A stretch of DNA of 64,000 nt. Origin: Leguminivora glycinivorella. Its lineage: Eukaryota; Arthropoda; Insecta; Lepidoptera; Tortricidae. Numbering within the stretch: the stretch's first letter is position 1; each line of letters starts with the position of its first letter. Shown here one piece after another: positions 1 through 11,840 of this stretch. Location of the stretch: positions 5,084,001-5,148,000 of the forward strand of contig NC_062971.1 of the NCBI RefSeq assembly GCF_023078275.1. Direction: 5' to 3'. The position numbers and the translations under genes were made by a program. Under the pieces are notes generated by a model. That model was not told the DNA's origin, searched no databases, and was given only the letters and a program-made list of their open reading frames with translations.

Positions 1-2450
1 ACCGTTAAGGAATCTCAGCTGGTCGAGCGATGACCTCGCCCCTGCGCTCGACAGCACCTTGCCCCGTCACTAGCGGATACTCCAAGACCCCAGCGCAAGT
101 AGAAAACGACGGAATACTCGTGAGTAAAATTGTAGGAGCGTCTCCTAATACGTTACCGTTAAGGAATCTCAGCTGGTCGAGCGACGACCACGCCCCTGCG
201 CTCGACAGCACCTTGCCCCGTCACTAGCGGATACCCCAAGACCCCAGCGCAAGTAGAAAACGACGGAATACTCGTGAGTAAAATTGTAGGAGCGTCTCCT
301 AATACGTTACCGTTAAGGAATCTCAGCTGGTCGAGCGATGACCTCGCCCCTGCGCTCGACAGCACCTTGCCCCGTCACTAGCGGATACTCCAAGACCCCA
401 GCGCAAGTAGAAAACGACGGAATACTCGTGAGTAAAATTGTAGGAGCGTCTCCTAATACGTTACCGTTAAGGAATCTCAGCTGGTCGAGCGACGACCACG
501 CCCCTGCGCTCGACAGCACCTTGCCCCGTCACTAGCGGATACTCCAAGACCCCAGCGCAAGTAGAAAACGACGGAATACTCGTGAGTAAAATTGTAGGAG
601 CGTCTCCTAATACGTTACCGTTAAGGAATCTCAGCTGGTCGAGCGACGACCACGCCCCTGCGCTCGACAGCACCTTGCCCCGTCACTAGCGGATACCCCA
701 AGACCCCAGCGCAAGTAGAAAACGAAGGAATATACGTGAGTAAAATTGTAGGAACGTCTCCTAATACGGGACCATTATGGAACCTCAGCTGGTCGAGCGA
801 TGACCACGCCCCTGCGCTCGACAGCACCTTGCCCCGTCACTAGCGGATACCCCAAGACCCCAGCGCAAGTAGAAAACGAAGGAATATACGTGAGTAAAAT
901 TGTAGGAGCGTCTCCTAATACGGGACCGTTAAGGAATCTCAGCTGGTTGAGCGACGACCAGGCCCCTGCGCTCGACAACACCTTGCCCCGTCACTAGCGG
1001 ATAGCCCAAGACCCCAGCGCAAGTAGAAAACGAAGGAATATACGTGAGTAAAATTGTAGGAGCGTCTCCTAATACGGGACCGTTAAGGAATCTCAGCTGG
1101 TCGAGCGACGACCACGCCCCTGCGCTCGACAACACCTTGCCCCGTCACTAGCGGATACCCCAAGACCCCAGCGCAAGTAGAAAACGAAGGAATATACGTG
1201 AGTAAAATTGTAGGAGCGTCTCCTAATACGTTACCGTTAAGGAATCTCAGCTGGTCGAGCGATGACCACGCCCCTGCGCTCGACAACACCTTGCCCCGTC
1301 ACTAGCGGATACTCCAAGACCCCAGCGCAAGTAGAAAACGACGGAATACTCGTGAGTAAAATTGTAGGAGCGTCTCCTAATACGTTACCGTTAAGGAATC
1401 TCAGCTGGTCGAGCGATGACCTCGCCCCTGCGCTCGACAGCACCTTGCCCCGTCACTAGCGGATACTCCAAGACCCCAGCGCAAGTAGAAAACAACGGAA
1501 TACTCGTGAGTAAAATTGTAGGAGCGTCTCCTAATACGTTACCGTTAAGGAATCTCAGCTGGTCGAGCGACGACCACGCCCCTGCGCTCGACAGCACCTT
1601 GCCCCGTCACTAGCGGATACTCCAAGACCCCAGCGCAAGTAGAAAACGACGGAATACTCGTGAGTAAAATTGTAGGAGCGTCTCCTAATACGTTACCGTT
1701 AAGGAATCTCAGCTGGTCGAGCGACGACCACGCCCCTGCGCTCGACAGCACCTTGCCCCGTCACTAGCGGATACCCCAAGACCCCAGCGCAAGTAGAAAA
1801 CGAAGGAATATACGTGAGTAAAATTGTAGGAACGTCTCCTAATACGGGACCATTATGGAACCTTAGCTGGTCGAGCGATGACCACGCCCCTGCGCTCGAC
1901 AGCACCTTGCCCCGTCACTAGCGGATACCCCAAGACCCCAGCGCAAGTAGAAAACGAAGGAATACTCGTGAGTAAAATTGTAGGAGCGTCTCCTAATACG
2001 GGACCGTTATGGAATCTCAGCTGGTCGAGCGACGACCAGGCCCCTGCGCTCGACAACACCTTGCCCCGTCACTAGCGGATACCCCAAGAAGGTCAAGGCC
2101 CTAGTAGTAGAAAACGACGGAATACTCGTGAGTAAAATTGTAGGAGCGTCTCCTAATACGGTACCGTTAAGGAATCTCAGCTGGCCGAGCGATGACCACG
2201 CCCCTGCTCTCGATAGCACATTGCCCCGTCACTGGCGGACACCCCAAGACCCCAGCGCAAGTAGAAAACGACGGAATACTCGTGAGTAATTTTGTAGGAG
2301 CGTCTCCTAATACAGGGCCGTTAAGGAATCTCAGCTGGTCGAGCGACGACCAGGCCCCTGCGCTCGACAACACCTTGCCCCGTCACTGGCGGACGTCCCA
2401 AGAAGGTCAAGTCCCTAGTAATTAGTAGAAAACGAAGGAATACTCCTGAG
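1..2450. repeat. 154-bp satellite array with 7-unit higher-order repeat
   Basis: About 16 head-to-tail copies of a 154-bp unit run from the left edge of the window to about 2450, so the array continues outside. Unit variants recur with a 1078-bp period (7 x 154): the copies beginning near 309, 463, 617, 771 and 925 match those near 1387, 1541, 1695, 1849 and 2003, including the variant with accattatgg in place of accgttaagg. The last two units are more diverged, and one carries a 6-bp insertion near 2090, as expected at an array edge. Short open frames of 65-70 codons exist in every unit on both strands. Because 154 is not a multiple of three they shift frame each unit and are not genes. Confidence 0.95.
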
Positions 2451-2854
2451 TGAAATAACAACCCTTTATTAGGTCTTTTAGTGAGAGCGAAATGTGTTGA
2501 AAGCTACGCAATGTCTAGCTCGTGATAAGCACTCAGAAAATAACCTCATTATTAAATTTGAGGCATTTATATAATTTGTTTGAATATTTTCACTTAATCT
2601 AAATCTAAACTAATAATGTTAATTAATATTTGTGTTTTTACTTCCGTTTTCTTTCCACCCCTTGCTAAGAGTGACACTAAATCTTAGCAGTCTGATTTGT
2701 TCTGTATCCTCTTTTGAGAATACGTACAAAACAAGTTACGTACGTCATAGGCATGAATATGCGTATGAAATTATGCAATATGTATGCAAATATACGAACG
2801 TATAAAATAATATTTTTTAGAGATTTTTTTAAAATCTATTTTATGTTTTTGTAG
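2451..2854. other. AT-rich spacer, no feature seen
   Basis: Unique-looking AT-rich sequence between the satellite edge and the candidate exon. It ends in a T-rich tract that would serve as the polypyrimidine tract of the acceptor at 2853-2854. No upstream exon of the same gene was recognised. Confidence 0.5.
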
Positions 2855-2964
2855 CGGAACTGTCCACTGGCTCTTGGACTGTCTTCAGCGGCAACAAAAC
2901 TGCAACAGTCACCAGCTTCTCGGGATTGCAAGATCAAATTAGAAAGAACGTAAAAAACAATTAG
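2855..2964 (+). CDS. possible terminal exon of a gene starting outside the window
   Basis: A good acceptor (T-rich tract then gtag at 2851-2854) opens a phase-1 frame of about 36 codons ending in TAG at 2962-2964. The peptide runs ELSTGSWTVFSGNKTATVTS and then about 15 more residues ending KNVKNN. An AATAAA lies at 3044-3049, about 80 bases past the stop. Base composition and codon use stand out from the AT-rich surroundings. Phase 1 is also the phase used by nearly all exons of the cluster downstream. I do not recognise the protein, and upstream exons would lie beyond the satellite. It could be a chance open frame. Confidence 0.4.
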
Positions 2965-3311
2965 GGCCCATTTGCACGGTGCGAGAACTCGCATCCGACT
3001 AGGTAAATAACGATTTGTTTATTACCTCAATTAAGAATTTGTTAATAAATATGTACATCATTATAATCCTTTTTATGTTTCCAACCCTGACCTACTTTTA
3101 TTTATATCCACGAATCATGAAAATTCTCCAAATATATGAATTAGGTACAGAAATAAAATTATTGCTTTTCATAAGCCAAAATTTAATTTATTTATTATTT
3201 AAGACAACAAAAGGCCCATAATGGTTAGTATTAATTGTTAATATAACATAAAACAGAAAGTAGACAACACGTGCACACAACATAATACGTGTTTACCTGA
3301 TTGAGTGCATA
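2965..3311. other. AT-rich sequence with candidate poly(A) signal
   Basis: Contains AATAAA at 3044-3049 and otherwise no structure I can name. An open frame at 3015-3221 is low-complexity (Ile/Leu/Tyr) and is not supported. Confidence 0.4.
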
Positions 3312-3669
3312 TGTCGCAGGGATTTAGTCAAAGACGTTATATTATAATTTCACTAGTGAAATTATAATTACACTGATTATTGTCAATCGTTTGCATTTCT
3401 CACAATTTAACGGGCTAGTTTCAGTGATGATTTCACTAGACCGATACAGTGAAATTGTAAGACGGTGATAAATTGACAATAGCACTGGTTTGAGAAAGCC
3501 GTGAACCTAGGTTTATTATAATATCACTTATGCGGTCCAGTGACATTACAATATCACTGAAATAAGCCCGTGAAATTATGCGAATCTTTCGTTATTGACA
3601 ATAATCAGTGTAATTAAAATTTCACTAGTGTAATTATAATATAACGTCTTTGACTAAATCCCTGCGACA
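3312..3669. mobile_element. fold-back MITE
   Basis: Terminal inverted repeats of about 60 bp: tgtcgcagggatttagtcaa at the left and its complement ending ccctgcgaca at the right, both continuing into aagacgttatattataattt. The interior holds several copies of a short ttcactagtgaaattat-type palindrome. It is 358 bp long and has no coding capacity. Confidence 0.8.
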
Positions 3670-3825
3670 CATACATGACTTCATTATTAATTTAATTAAT
3701 TAAGGCAAACAAAACAAACCACGCCGGATTTCGATATTTCAATTTATAAAAAACATATAAACACATTATAAAAAACCTAACCTAGGGTGCCGCCAGCAGC
3801 GGGGCAGGGCCCAAGCTGCCAGTGG

Positions 3826-4452
3826 TTAGGGCTGCAGAGAGAGGAACCATCGGACTATCCGCGCTGTGTCCAAGATCACCGCCTTCTGCATCTGGCCCTT
3901 GATCCAGCCACCGAGCGAGAGTTTCTTAAGATGTTGGTCGAGACTCTTCGCTATGAGACCGTTCGCTGAAACGACTATCGGAACAATGATCGTTGATTCA
4001 ACATCCCACATGGCGGTTATCTCGTGAGCCAAGTCTAGGTACTTACTGGACTTGTCCTTCTCGGTTTTCACGAGATTCTCATCATGGGGGATGGTGATGT
4101 CAACGAGCACTGCCCGGCGTTGCAGTCGATCTATTATCACAATGTCAGGCTTATTGGCTACAATAGTCCTGTCAGTGATAATAGATCGATCCCAATAGAG
4201 CGTGGCACGACCATTTTCGAGAACTGGCGCAGGTAAGTACTTGTAGTACGGTACTTCGCGGTTCACAAGGCCGTATTGAAGAGCAAGTTGCTGGTGAATA
4301 ATCCTGGCTACGAGATTATGTCTGTGCAAGTACTCGCTGTTAGCAAGATGAGAACAACCGGAAATTATATGCCTGAGTGGCTCTCCGGGACGGCGGCATG
4401 CCCGACAAATGTCGACCGTACCGTCCTTCAGGATATATTTCCGGTAGTGATT
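3826..4452 (-). pseudogene. 3' fragment of a non-LTR retrotransposon ORF (restriction-like endonuclease type)
   Basis: Read on the minus strand from about 4452 to the stop at 3826. An open frame begins with a zinc-knuckle-like motif (CRACRRPGEPLRHIISGC, C-x2-C-x8-H-x4-C) and then HRHNLVARIIHQ. Next comes PYYKYLPAPVLENGRATLYW, followed by KPDIVIIDRLQRRAVLVDIT, which fits the PD..D/K core of the restriction-like endonuclease at the C-terminus of R2/R4-type retrotransposons. The reverse transcriptase part is missing: homology stops at a short TTA-repeat at the 5' side. This is an unusually intact C-terminal remnant of a dead-on-arrival copy. Confidence 0.8.
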
Positions 4453-5036
4453 ATTATTATTACTCGTACTTTATAATTAAAGCACCTTTAAGCTTTAAGA
4501 ACTTCAGATGAAAACGTCCTTGAAGCATAAGGGACCATTTTCTTAAGAAAATAATTATGATGGCATTTAGGTGGCCATATAAACTCCGAGCCATGAACGG
4601 GTTTCCATGACCAATCGACTCCGGCGCGATTTTTCGTATAGTGTAGTAGTTAACGGCTATGAATAATTAGCAGTCAGCTGGCACTTTGTTGGTGGGTTGA
4701 GGAATGGCAGCCACCGAAACAGTTTGTAATTTTAGCCTTCGTCTACTGTTTCCTGTTTTGTCAGATGATACTTACTTAGTTCAAAAGATCATGAACAAAA
4801 AATCGTCTGTCGATTGTATCGTGGTGGAAAAACCGTTGATAACAGTATCAGTAACCAATAGGCCAGATCGGTTGGCAAAATAATAAATAGCTTTATTTTG
4901 ACTAATTCCAGAAGTGTCGCTTTAGATTTATCTGAACCACGAATAATATCAGAGCAGGATGTGGTTTCCTTTATCGTCTCCTTAATTAAACATTATAGGC
5001 TGTTATTTGTTTTTGCGTACAAAATATGATCGATAT
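4453..5036. other. no feature recognised
   Basis: AT-rich intergenic sequence with no convincing open frame, splice pattern or inverted repeat. Confidence 0.4.
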
Positions 5037-6025
5037 TTAGGCATTGGTCTCACCAAAAGCGAGTAAGCGGTGAGTCGGCGACAGCAACGAACAAAAGATC
5101 GTTTTTTAGGGTTCCGTACCTCAAAGAGGAAAAACGGAACCCTTATAGGATCACTCGCGTGTCTGTCTGTCCCTCTGTCACAGCCGATTTCTCCGAAAGT
5201 ACTGGACCGATTTACTTGAAATTTGGCACACATATGTAAAACTGTGGCCCAAAGACGGACATGTAATTTAATTAAATGAAATTTAATCACAGGGGCCACT
5301 TTTGGGGGGTAACATTGAAAATTAAAAATCAAAGTTATTAAAACTATATTGTGTTACATATCAAATGAAAGAGCACTTTATAAGCATTTGAAGTATATTT
5401 TTTTTATTTTTTTTATTTTGGTAATTTAGAAGTAATTTAAGAAAATACGCAAAAAATGACCATTCCCCCCTTATCTCCGAAATTACTTAGCGTAAAATTT
5501 TCAAAAAAATACACAGGATAGCCCTCTACCTGTAGATTACAGGAAAACCTATTAGAAATCTACAGTCAAGCGTAAGTCGGACTTAAGAGAAAAAACTCAG
5601 ATTACGAATTTCACTCACTACCGCTGCAAGTAGTTACTAAACGTCTTAAAATGTTGTAATCGCGTTGGACAGGTATAAAGAAATTAATTTCGGTTTCGTT
5701 TGTTATAGAAATTGTTAAAAAGAAAAAATCATTTTCCAAAATGACTTAAGTTCCTACTAAAAAAGAGGCGCTTAAGACCGTTTAGAACTTCACTGACCAT
5801 AATATTGCCCACATAGATCCAAAAAAAGGTGTATATATACGAAAACAAAAAAATTGTGCCATCGACAACCAAAATCAGAAGTCCATTTTGCTCTATCTCT
5901 TATCGTTTCCGAAATATACGCGAAATCTAAGTACGAAATTTAATGTACGTTGCCATTACATTTCGTCAGGCGCTCATGACCTGTTTGTATGGAAATGTCG
6001 AAATCCGACTCGCACTTGACCAATT
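5037..6025 (+). mobile_element. degenerate gggttccgta-type interspersed repeat
   Basis: Starts with a block (ggtctcaccaaaagcgag... to about 5100) that also occurs, reverse-complemented, at 14583-14635. From 5103 it follows the lepidopteran repeat that opens tagggttccgtacctcaaag, contains the tgtctgtctgtccctctgtc stretch and a ggaccgatttacttgaaatt block, and ends near 6025 with tccgactcgcacttgacc. Non-coding, and a more diverged relative of the copies at 11841 and 14008. Confidence 0.7.
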
Positions 6026-6214
6026 TTCATAGAAAGTTGTGTTTTATTATAGTTTTGAAGGAAGTTTCTTGTTTTTAACCACCAACGCAAAAACGACGGA
6101 GTGTTTATAATAATTTAAGGTTTGACGCTTGACATGTCTGTCTGTGGCATCATAGCTCCCGAACGAATCAATCGATTTTGACTTAGTTTTTAATGTTTAA
6201 GGTGAATTCGACGA

Positions 6215-6420
6215 CAGTTTTTTTTGTACCACGTAGGTGGGAAACAGGCATACGGTCTGCCTGATGGAAAGCGGTCACTGTAACCTATGGACGCCTGCCA
6301 CTCAAGGAGTGGCACATGTGCGTTGCCGACTCATTAGAAACTTGTACAAACCTGTAGGTACTTAGAAGGGGCCTGGGTGCCGACGACTCAAAGGACAATC
6401 TATTCTCCTAATTAGTTCCG
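6215..6420 (-). mobile_element. SINE/LINE 3' end with poly-T
   Basis: A T-run followed by gtaccacgtaggtgggaaac and gcctgatggaaagcggtcac, the usual layout of a short retroelement tail inserted in reverse. The same kind of sequence (poly-T then cctgatggaaagtgccgatg) interrupts a coding exon at 30705. Confidence 0.6.
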
Positions 6421-6599
6421 TAGGTCCTCCCTCGTTGAGCTCTGGCTGCCTTACTCACCGGCAGGAACAATGAGTTTATGCTCTGTCTTGCGTGAGCGAC
6501 GGGCGACGCGACGCGATGCGACGGCGATGGCTCAAGGTCATCGCGTATCCATCGCGCGAAACTTCGGCACTAGCATTTGGTGATTAGAATCAAAAGATT

Positions 6600-6700
6600 C
6601 GCCGTCTTTCACAATGTGCAAATGGTCTAGCGGGTTTGACTTCTAGGTGGAACCGTTTCCGCCATGAGTGTCGTGAGTTCGAATCTCGGCTCACGCAATC
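6600..6700 (+). mobile_element. tRNA-derived SINE head
   Basis: An A-box-like tggtctagcgg at 6623 and a B-box-like gagttcgaatctc near 6670 have tRNA-like spacing. The acceptor stem does not pair, so this is a SINE promoter region rather than a tRNA gene. Confidence 0.45.
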
Positions 6701-6732
6701 TTTTTGCATTTTTATTTACTTTTTTTCTTTTA

Positions 6733-7065
6733 TGTTCTACTAGCTTTTGCCCGCGGCTTCTCTTGAAAGACGGACAAACAAACAGACACACACACACACT
6801 TTCCAGTTTAATCAGTATGGATTATTTGATTTTATTTACCTGCTTATTTCTTTCTCTAAGATTCTACTTTCTTATTTTTTTTTAAGAACTCCGGGTTTTA
6901 TACTAACAAGGAAAGTTTTAAGTAGCACACAATAATACTGCATTTTGTTTTTATTAACTTAATGTTTATTTTAATCCATACTAATATTATAAACGGGAAA
7001 GTGTGTGTGTGTCTATTTATTTGTCCGTCCTTCACGGCAAAACTGAGCGACGAATTAACGTATAC
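6733..7065. mobile_element. two facing fragments of the ctagcttttgcccgcggcttc repeat
   Basis: A + copy (6737-6826) joins ctagcttttgcccgcggctt directly to gaaagacggacaaacaaaca, so its middle is deleted. A reverse copy (6974-7060) reads atccatactaatattataaa then gtgtgtgtgtgtctatttat. A full-length relative lies at 62728-62890 and another fragment at 25055-25260. Confidence 0.65.
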
Positions 7066-8459
7066 TATTTACTTATAACGAATGCTATTTACTTAATGAT
7101 GAAATGAAAAAATGTCATACAGTGTAACCCAGTGTTTTTTAATGCTGCCATCTAGTGTCGACTGGCATAACCACTACACTAAGAGCCCTTATTCCTTAGA
7201 GCGTTCATCAATTTCGTGAAATAGCCATTGATAGATGGCGTTGGCGCTCGGTACGCGAGCCACCGGTAACGCAACACACAGGCAAGAATGATCTTGATAG
7301 TTTTGAATTTAATTGCTAGTAACAATTCTTTTGGTTTCATGTGTTAACTTTTTTGTAAAGTTTACAAGAGATAAGAATATATTATTATTATATGGTACCT
7401 ACTAATTGTAAGTAACTTAAAATAAACAGTTTCAAAGAGCTGAGCTGTGTGCAATAAATTACATGTGTTATTGGCCCGGCTAATGAGATCAAACATGGTC
7501 GAGTTACGATAAGTAGAATAGCAGTTCTGTTATTCATTTCCTGACTCGATCATGTGACCTTGGACATCATCGAGATCGACGCTGCTCATCAGTCCAAATG
7601 TAATAAGCCCAAGGGTAATTCTCAAAATAGTGGCATCGTACCCTGCCATCACGTTTTTGAATAGAAAGTATGCGAAATATATAATTTTCACATATAATTA
7701 AAATTTTCATAAGTAGGCATTAACGTGACACATCGAGGCCAACACATATTTTTTCTATAAATATAATACTTTTGTAAAAAAAAAATAAAGAAGACCGTTT
7801 TCTACTGTATCCTGCCTTGTCACAACGCGACACTGCTCAAGTTTTCGCTCTATAGATTATTAAATTGCAGTTTTATGATAATAAAATATCGTTTTTTGTA
7901 GAGAATAGACTACTATATTCTTAAATATACGTTGCACGGGATGTTTCGATTACTTTTGAACACTAATTTTCAAGTTCAAAGTTTGTCCAGCGATATTTTC
8001 TCCATATCCTGTGCGTCCGCGGTATTGCACCTCACTCACACACAGAAAGTCTTATTGAGGCCCTAATATACGTAAAACACGTAGCCAGTATGGTTCTAGC
8101 CGCCGGTGTAAAGGTTTGTGTGTGAGGTACTGCGGTCTTGTGGTTAGAAGTTTTCAAAGTGTGACGTTCGGAGTTTGTAACAGGTATGTCCACTTTATTC
8201 TGGCATGATTATTTTAAAATATTAATACGGCAGTTTTTTTACCAATAACATTTTAATGTTGTATTGAAGTATAACTATTTATATTAAAATTATGACAGTT
8301 GTATTATCAACAGTTTCGGAGATAATATCTAGTTAATCGGATTTTCACTACACCCTGTGTAACTTTATCCTGCCATCACTCAGCAGGGTAAAGTGACTGT
8401 TGACAGGATAAATAAACACAAGTAAAAAAAAGCTATTTTGACATGGTTTTTGCTAACTT
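7066..8459. other. intergenic, only small inverted repeats seen
   Basis: A 70-bp imperfect hairpin at 7490-7558 (caaacatggtcgagt ... actcgatcatg) is repeated at 10523-10593. A second imperfect inverted repeat at about 8030-8140 pairs ccgcggtattgcacctcact with tgtgtgtgaggtactgcggt. No coding signal was seen. Confidence 0.35.
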
Positions 8460-8510
8460 GCAATGTATGTATGTATGTATGTTTGTATGTATGTTGAGGT
8501 CAAATCTTGC
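8460..8510. repeat. (TGTA)n microsatellite
   Basis: Tandem tgta/tgtt tetranucleotides, followed by a sequence (aaccgactgagctgaaattt) typical of lepidopteran interspersed repeats. Confidence 0.8.
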
Positions 8511-8559
8511 AACCCAATTTGAAGCAGAAATATTCAACCGACTGAGCTGAAATTTTGTA

Positions 8560-9960
8560 TACACGCTGCGGATGACGTTCGCATATAAGCGCCGATATGG
8601 GGCATTGGGTCCTTCGATATTGGGCTATAGTCTGCTCAGCGCCGAAGCAGTCCCGACGAGGCTAGGAACCAATTTGATAAAATGTTCCTCGGAGTACCAA
8701 TTTTTGTTTGAATTTAAGCCCAAGTACTTAATTTGGGGCGTAAGAGGGACCGCCTCACCGCCAATAGGCAAGGCAACATCCCTATCGCTCTTGCATATAG
8801 GCATTACAGAACCAGATTGCATTTCGATCGGCGTATAGCGTCAACAATTATCATTTTGGCTAGGTCGGCAGCAATCACTTTCTTCGGGCAGAAGCCAACC
8901 TTTCCTTCGAAAACCACGTCATCGGTCGTGGCAGGTAACACCGCAAGCCCAAACAAATTAATGCGCCTAACTGTGAGCTCAGTTGCCACTGTGGCTCTCC
9001 TTATTATCCTGGTACTTTCTTCCCCTCACGGCTACTATTGTGTCATCGGCATAACAAATGGTGATCATGCGGAGAAGTTGGACTACTCTGATAGCCAAAT
9101 CAAAGCCAATGCTCCAGAGCAGGCGCCCAGTACCGACCCCTGTGGAAAACTGTGGGTAGGTTATGATTATTATGAATATGCATGTGGGTAAGAAGAAGAA
9201 TAAAGAAGTCAGTCTTGATTTGAGCACGTAGTCTCATTGACCTGTCCCTATACGTTTATATGGCGCAGCCGGTAGGAACACCACACTCCATTCGCCTTTC
9301 TAGGCATCTTCCTCCTGATTCATTGAGCAGTACTCTATCTGCAAGGTAATGCCCTATGGTGAATGATGATCTTCAAATAGAAAGGCGCATCGTGGAAGCA
9401 ATGCGCCTATTTTATTACCACATAAGGAAGAAAGCCGAAGTAATTGGCAATGTCAAGAGATACTGAGATAGCTCCCTGCCTTTTCTCTGCTACCAGACCG
9501 CTGTATTTATGCAGCGCATCAATTGCGTCTATCGCTCCTCCCAGAACCCGATCTCTGATGTTTGGGCACGTGTCTTTCAAAATGCGTGCACAGCAGTAGA
9601 TGAGACTTACGATGATGCGCTCAACATCGTGCCAGTTTCATCTAGGAGGGCAATGGGACGGTATCCTAAGGGACAGTCAGCTGGACTACCCTTTTTTCGA
9701 AAGGCACAGTCTGCCCACCTTCCAACGAGAATTTATACTCTCTCGGAGGCAGTCGTCAATGTGGCCACGTAATCTACTTCCAAGATGTTTAAAGAGCCAA
9801 GGCACACCGTCCGGCCCTAGAGTGGCCCTCATTTTAAATACTGACCTCATTATCTCGACATCTGTTACCAAGGAGACATCAAGGAGACGAACCAACTCTT
9901 CCACTGGGGCAGCCATTGCAGGCATTACATGCACAAGTACAACTCACATTTTGAATCATG
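8560..9960 (-). pseudogene. broken R1-like non-LTR retrotransposon, reverse transcriptase region
   Basis: On the minus strand, successive out-of-frame pieces follow the order of an R1-clade reverse transcriptase. Near 9900-9700: ATLGPDGVPWLFKHLGSRLR and then DCLRESINSRWKVGRLCLSK. Near 9670-9600: GYRPIALLDETG. Near 9060: the catalytic YADD in ITICYADDTIVAVRGRK. Near 8770-8630: PQIKYLGLNSNKNWYSEEHF and LVGTASALSRL. Several frameshifts and stops separate these, and the endonuclease and the ORF1 part are absent. Old, inactive copy. Confidence 0.8.
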
Positions 9961-10007
9961 ATATGTGCTTTGTTGTTTTACAAGACTGTGATTGTAGGTA
10001 CTTATTT

Positions 10008-10075
10008 ATTTATTCTTTATTGCACATAAAAAAGTACAAAATGGTGTACATAATGCCTTAAGGCATTCTCTACCA
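10008..10075 (-). mobile_element. non-LTR 3' end (tttattgcacat type)
   Basis: Contains tttattctttattgcacata and aatgccttaaggcattctct, the tail of a lepidopteran retroposon in reverse orientation. Related tails occur at 16205-16310 and 21384-21500. Confidence 0.6.
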
Positions 10076-11348
10076 GTCAAAAACTGCAGGCATCGTGACT
10101 GAAAATAATAATCAGATAGCACTTACTGTACTTCAACTGTTTTGAATAAAAAATAATGGATATTGTTTAAAAAAATACCTTTTTTTGCTTTTGTTTCTAC
10201 TTAAAGAAAAAAAATTGAATCCTAACGAAATCATAATAGTCGATATACGTTGAATTATTAGTGGTAAACTTGTTTTTTTATTCAAACTCCCTTTATCCTG
10301 CCACTTTTTCCCTGCTACCCTGTCTATTCACTTTCTCCTGTATGTCTAAAATTTCAACTCGCTATAAGTTCTACGTTTTTACGACTATTTCGTTCCCTCC
10401 TGCAAATTCCGTATCATTGATGCACTCAAAAACATATTTAAATCCAAAAAGGTACAAAAAACCATTTTCATTTTTTTTCATTCACTTTACCCTGACGGTG
10501 CCACTTTTTTGAGAACGAACCCCAAACATAGTGGAGTTATAATGAGTAAAATAGCAGTTTTGTTGACCATATCCTGACTCCACCATGAAAACCAGAACCT
10601 CATCCTGGGGGCCGGTTTTTGAATCTCACATATGGGATTTGTCACTAAAATACCGGTTGAAAACAGTGAATTGCTTAGTATTTTCAGTGACCATTTTCTG
10701 AATTCGAACGCGTGAGCATGGGGTCTCATCCGGAACATCGTATAATTAATGTCAAATCAAAATCATAGATGGCGCTACGTGCCACGATTAGCCATTATGA
10801 CCTATTTATTCAATAAATTTAAAGGTCTCAAAGGTATTATTTTAGTCTCATGCATTAAGAATATCATTAATTTAATACACAAATCCACACAAACACGAAT
10901 TCAATGCAATATTTTTCAAAATTCGAATCTAAAATTTATTACACGACTGAATACAACATCAGCAAACTCGCATTGAACGTTATTGAGTCGTCTAAGTATT
11001 ATTACCTCTCGTCACTAGATGGAGTGACTGTGCATAACGTACGTGATATAATTAGAATAGCCACTTGAGTGCGGGCTAGTCATACGCTCAAAAAACCAGT
11101 GTAAGGGCGCTCTCCGGAACCATGATCTTCTTACGCGTCTGGACGGCACATTTTAGACTGGTTATGTAGCCGTATTCAACTCGTGTGCACTCCGTAACCA
11201 CATGGTATCGTTAATGAAACTTATGAATGAATGGCGTTGTTGGTAAAACGAAAAGAAATATGTGAAGCCTGGCGTCCACTAAGCGATTCGTCACTAATGC
11301 ACGCACTTTCATAACAAATTCAGAAGGCGAATTAACCCTTAAGAGGAT
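10076..11348. other. intergenic, repeat scraps only
   Basis: Holds the second copy of the hairpin motif (10523-10593) and the fragment cgctctccggaaccatgatc near 11108. No open frame has codon use or motifs that support a gene. Confidence 0.35.
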
Positions 11349-11628
11349 ACGATACCGAAGCACGAATTCAAATTTGAGATTTTTAGGTCTTTATCGCCGT
11401 CGCGCTGACGGGAGTGGAACTCACAGAGAGGCCCTGCGTGCGTGCGCGTGGCGCACGCACACAACCGCGTCCGCCGCCGGCGCAAGTAGCTACTCGCGAT
11501 CGAGCGCTCTCTATATTTCTCTAGTTTCGGACTTCTGATGCGACCGAGCGGCACCGCCCCCGACTGCGCGATGGCAATAAACACAAAAATCACAAATTTG
11601 AATTCGTGCTTGCCTACCTTATCGTGTT
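11349..11628. mobile_element. MITE with GC-rich interior
   Basis: Inverted ends: acgataccgaagcacgaatt... at the left against ...ttcgtgcttgcctaccttat at the right, sharing agcacgaattcaaatttg and its complement. The interior (11400-11560) is strongly GC-rich compared with the rest of the window. Confidence 0.65.
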
Positions 11629-11840
11629 AGTTCTTCATTACTTATTAATAAATCATTTTAATTGTTGAATGTTGATTAGAACTGTTATCTGGGACATTTT
11701 TATTTTTGTCAAAGTTGTACGTCCACCCGACTTTTTTTGAATTTGGAAATTTTTATGTGGTTTCCACTCAGAATCGTGAGCTCTTTCACTCCTAATAGGA
11801 AAAAAAAGTCTCCCAAGTTTTTTCCCATTCCGTTACCATT

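Noticed and set aside
5..2425. Many overlapping 65-77-codon frames on both strands
   Set aside because: They are a by-product of the 154-bp satellite; the unit is not a multiple of three and the frames change from copy to copy.
6616..6690. tRNA gene
   Set aside because: A- and B-box are present, but the acceptor stem does not pair; read as a SINE. The same applies to 15620, 44600 (minus) and 55100.
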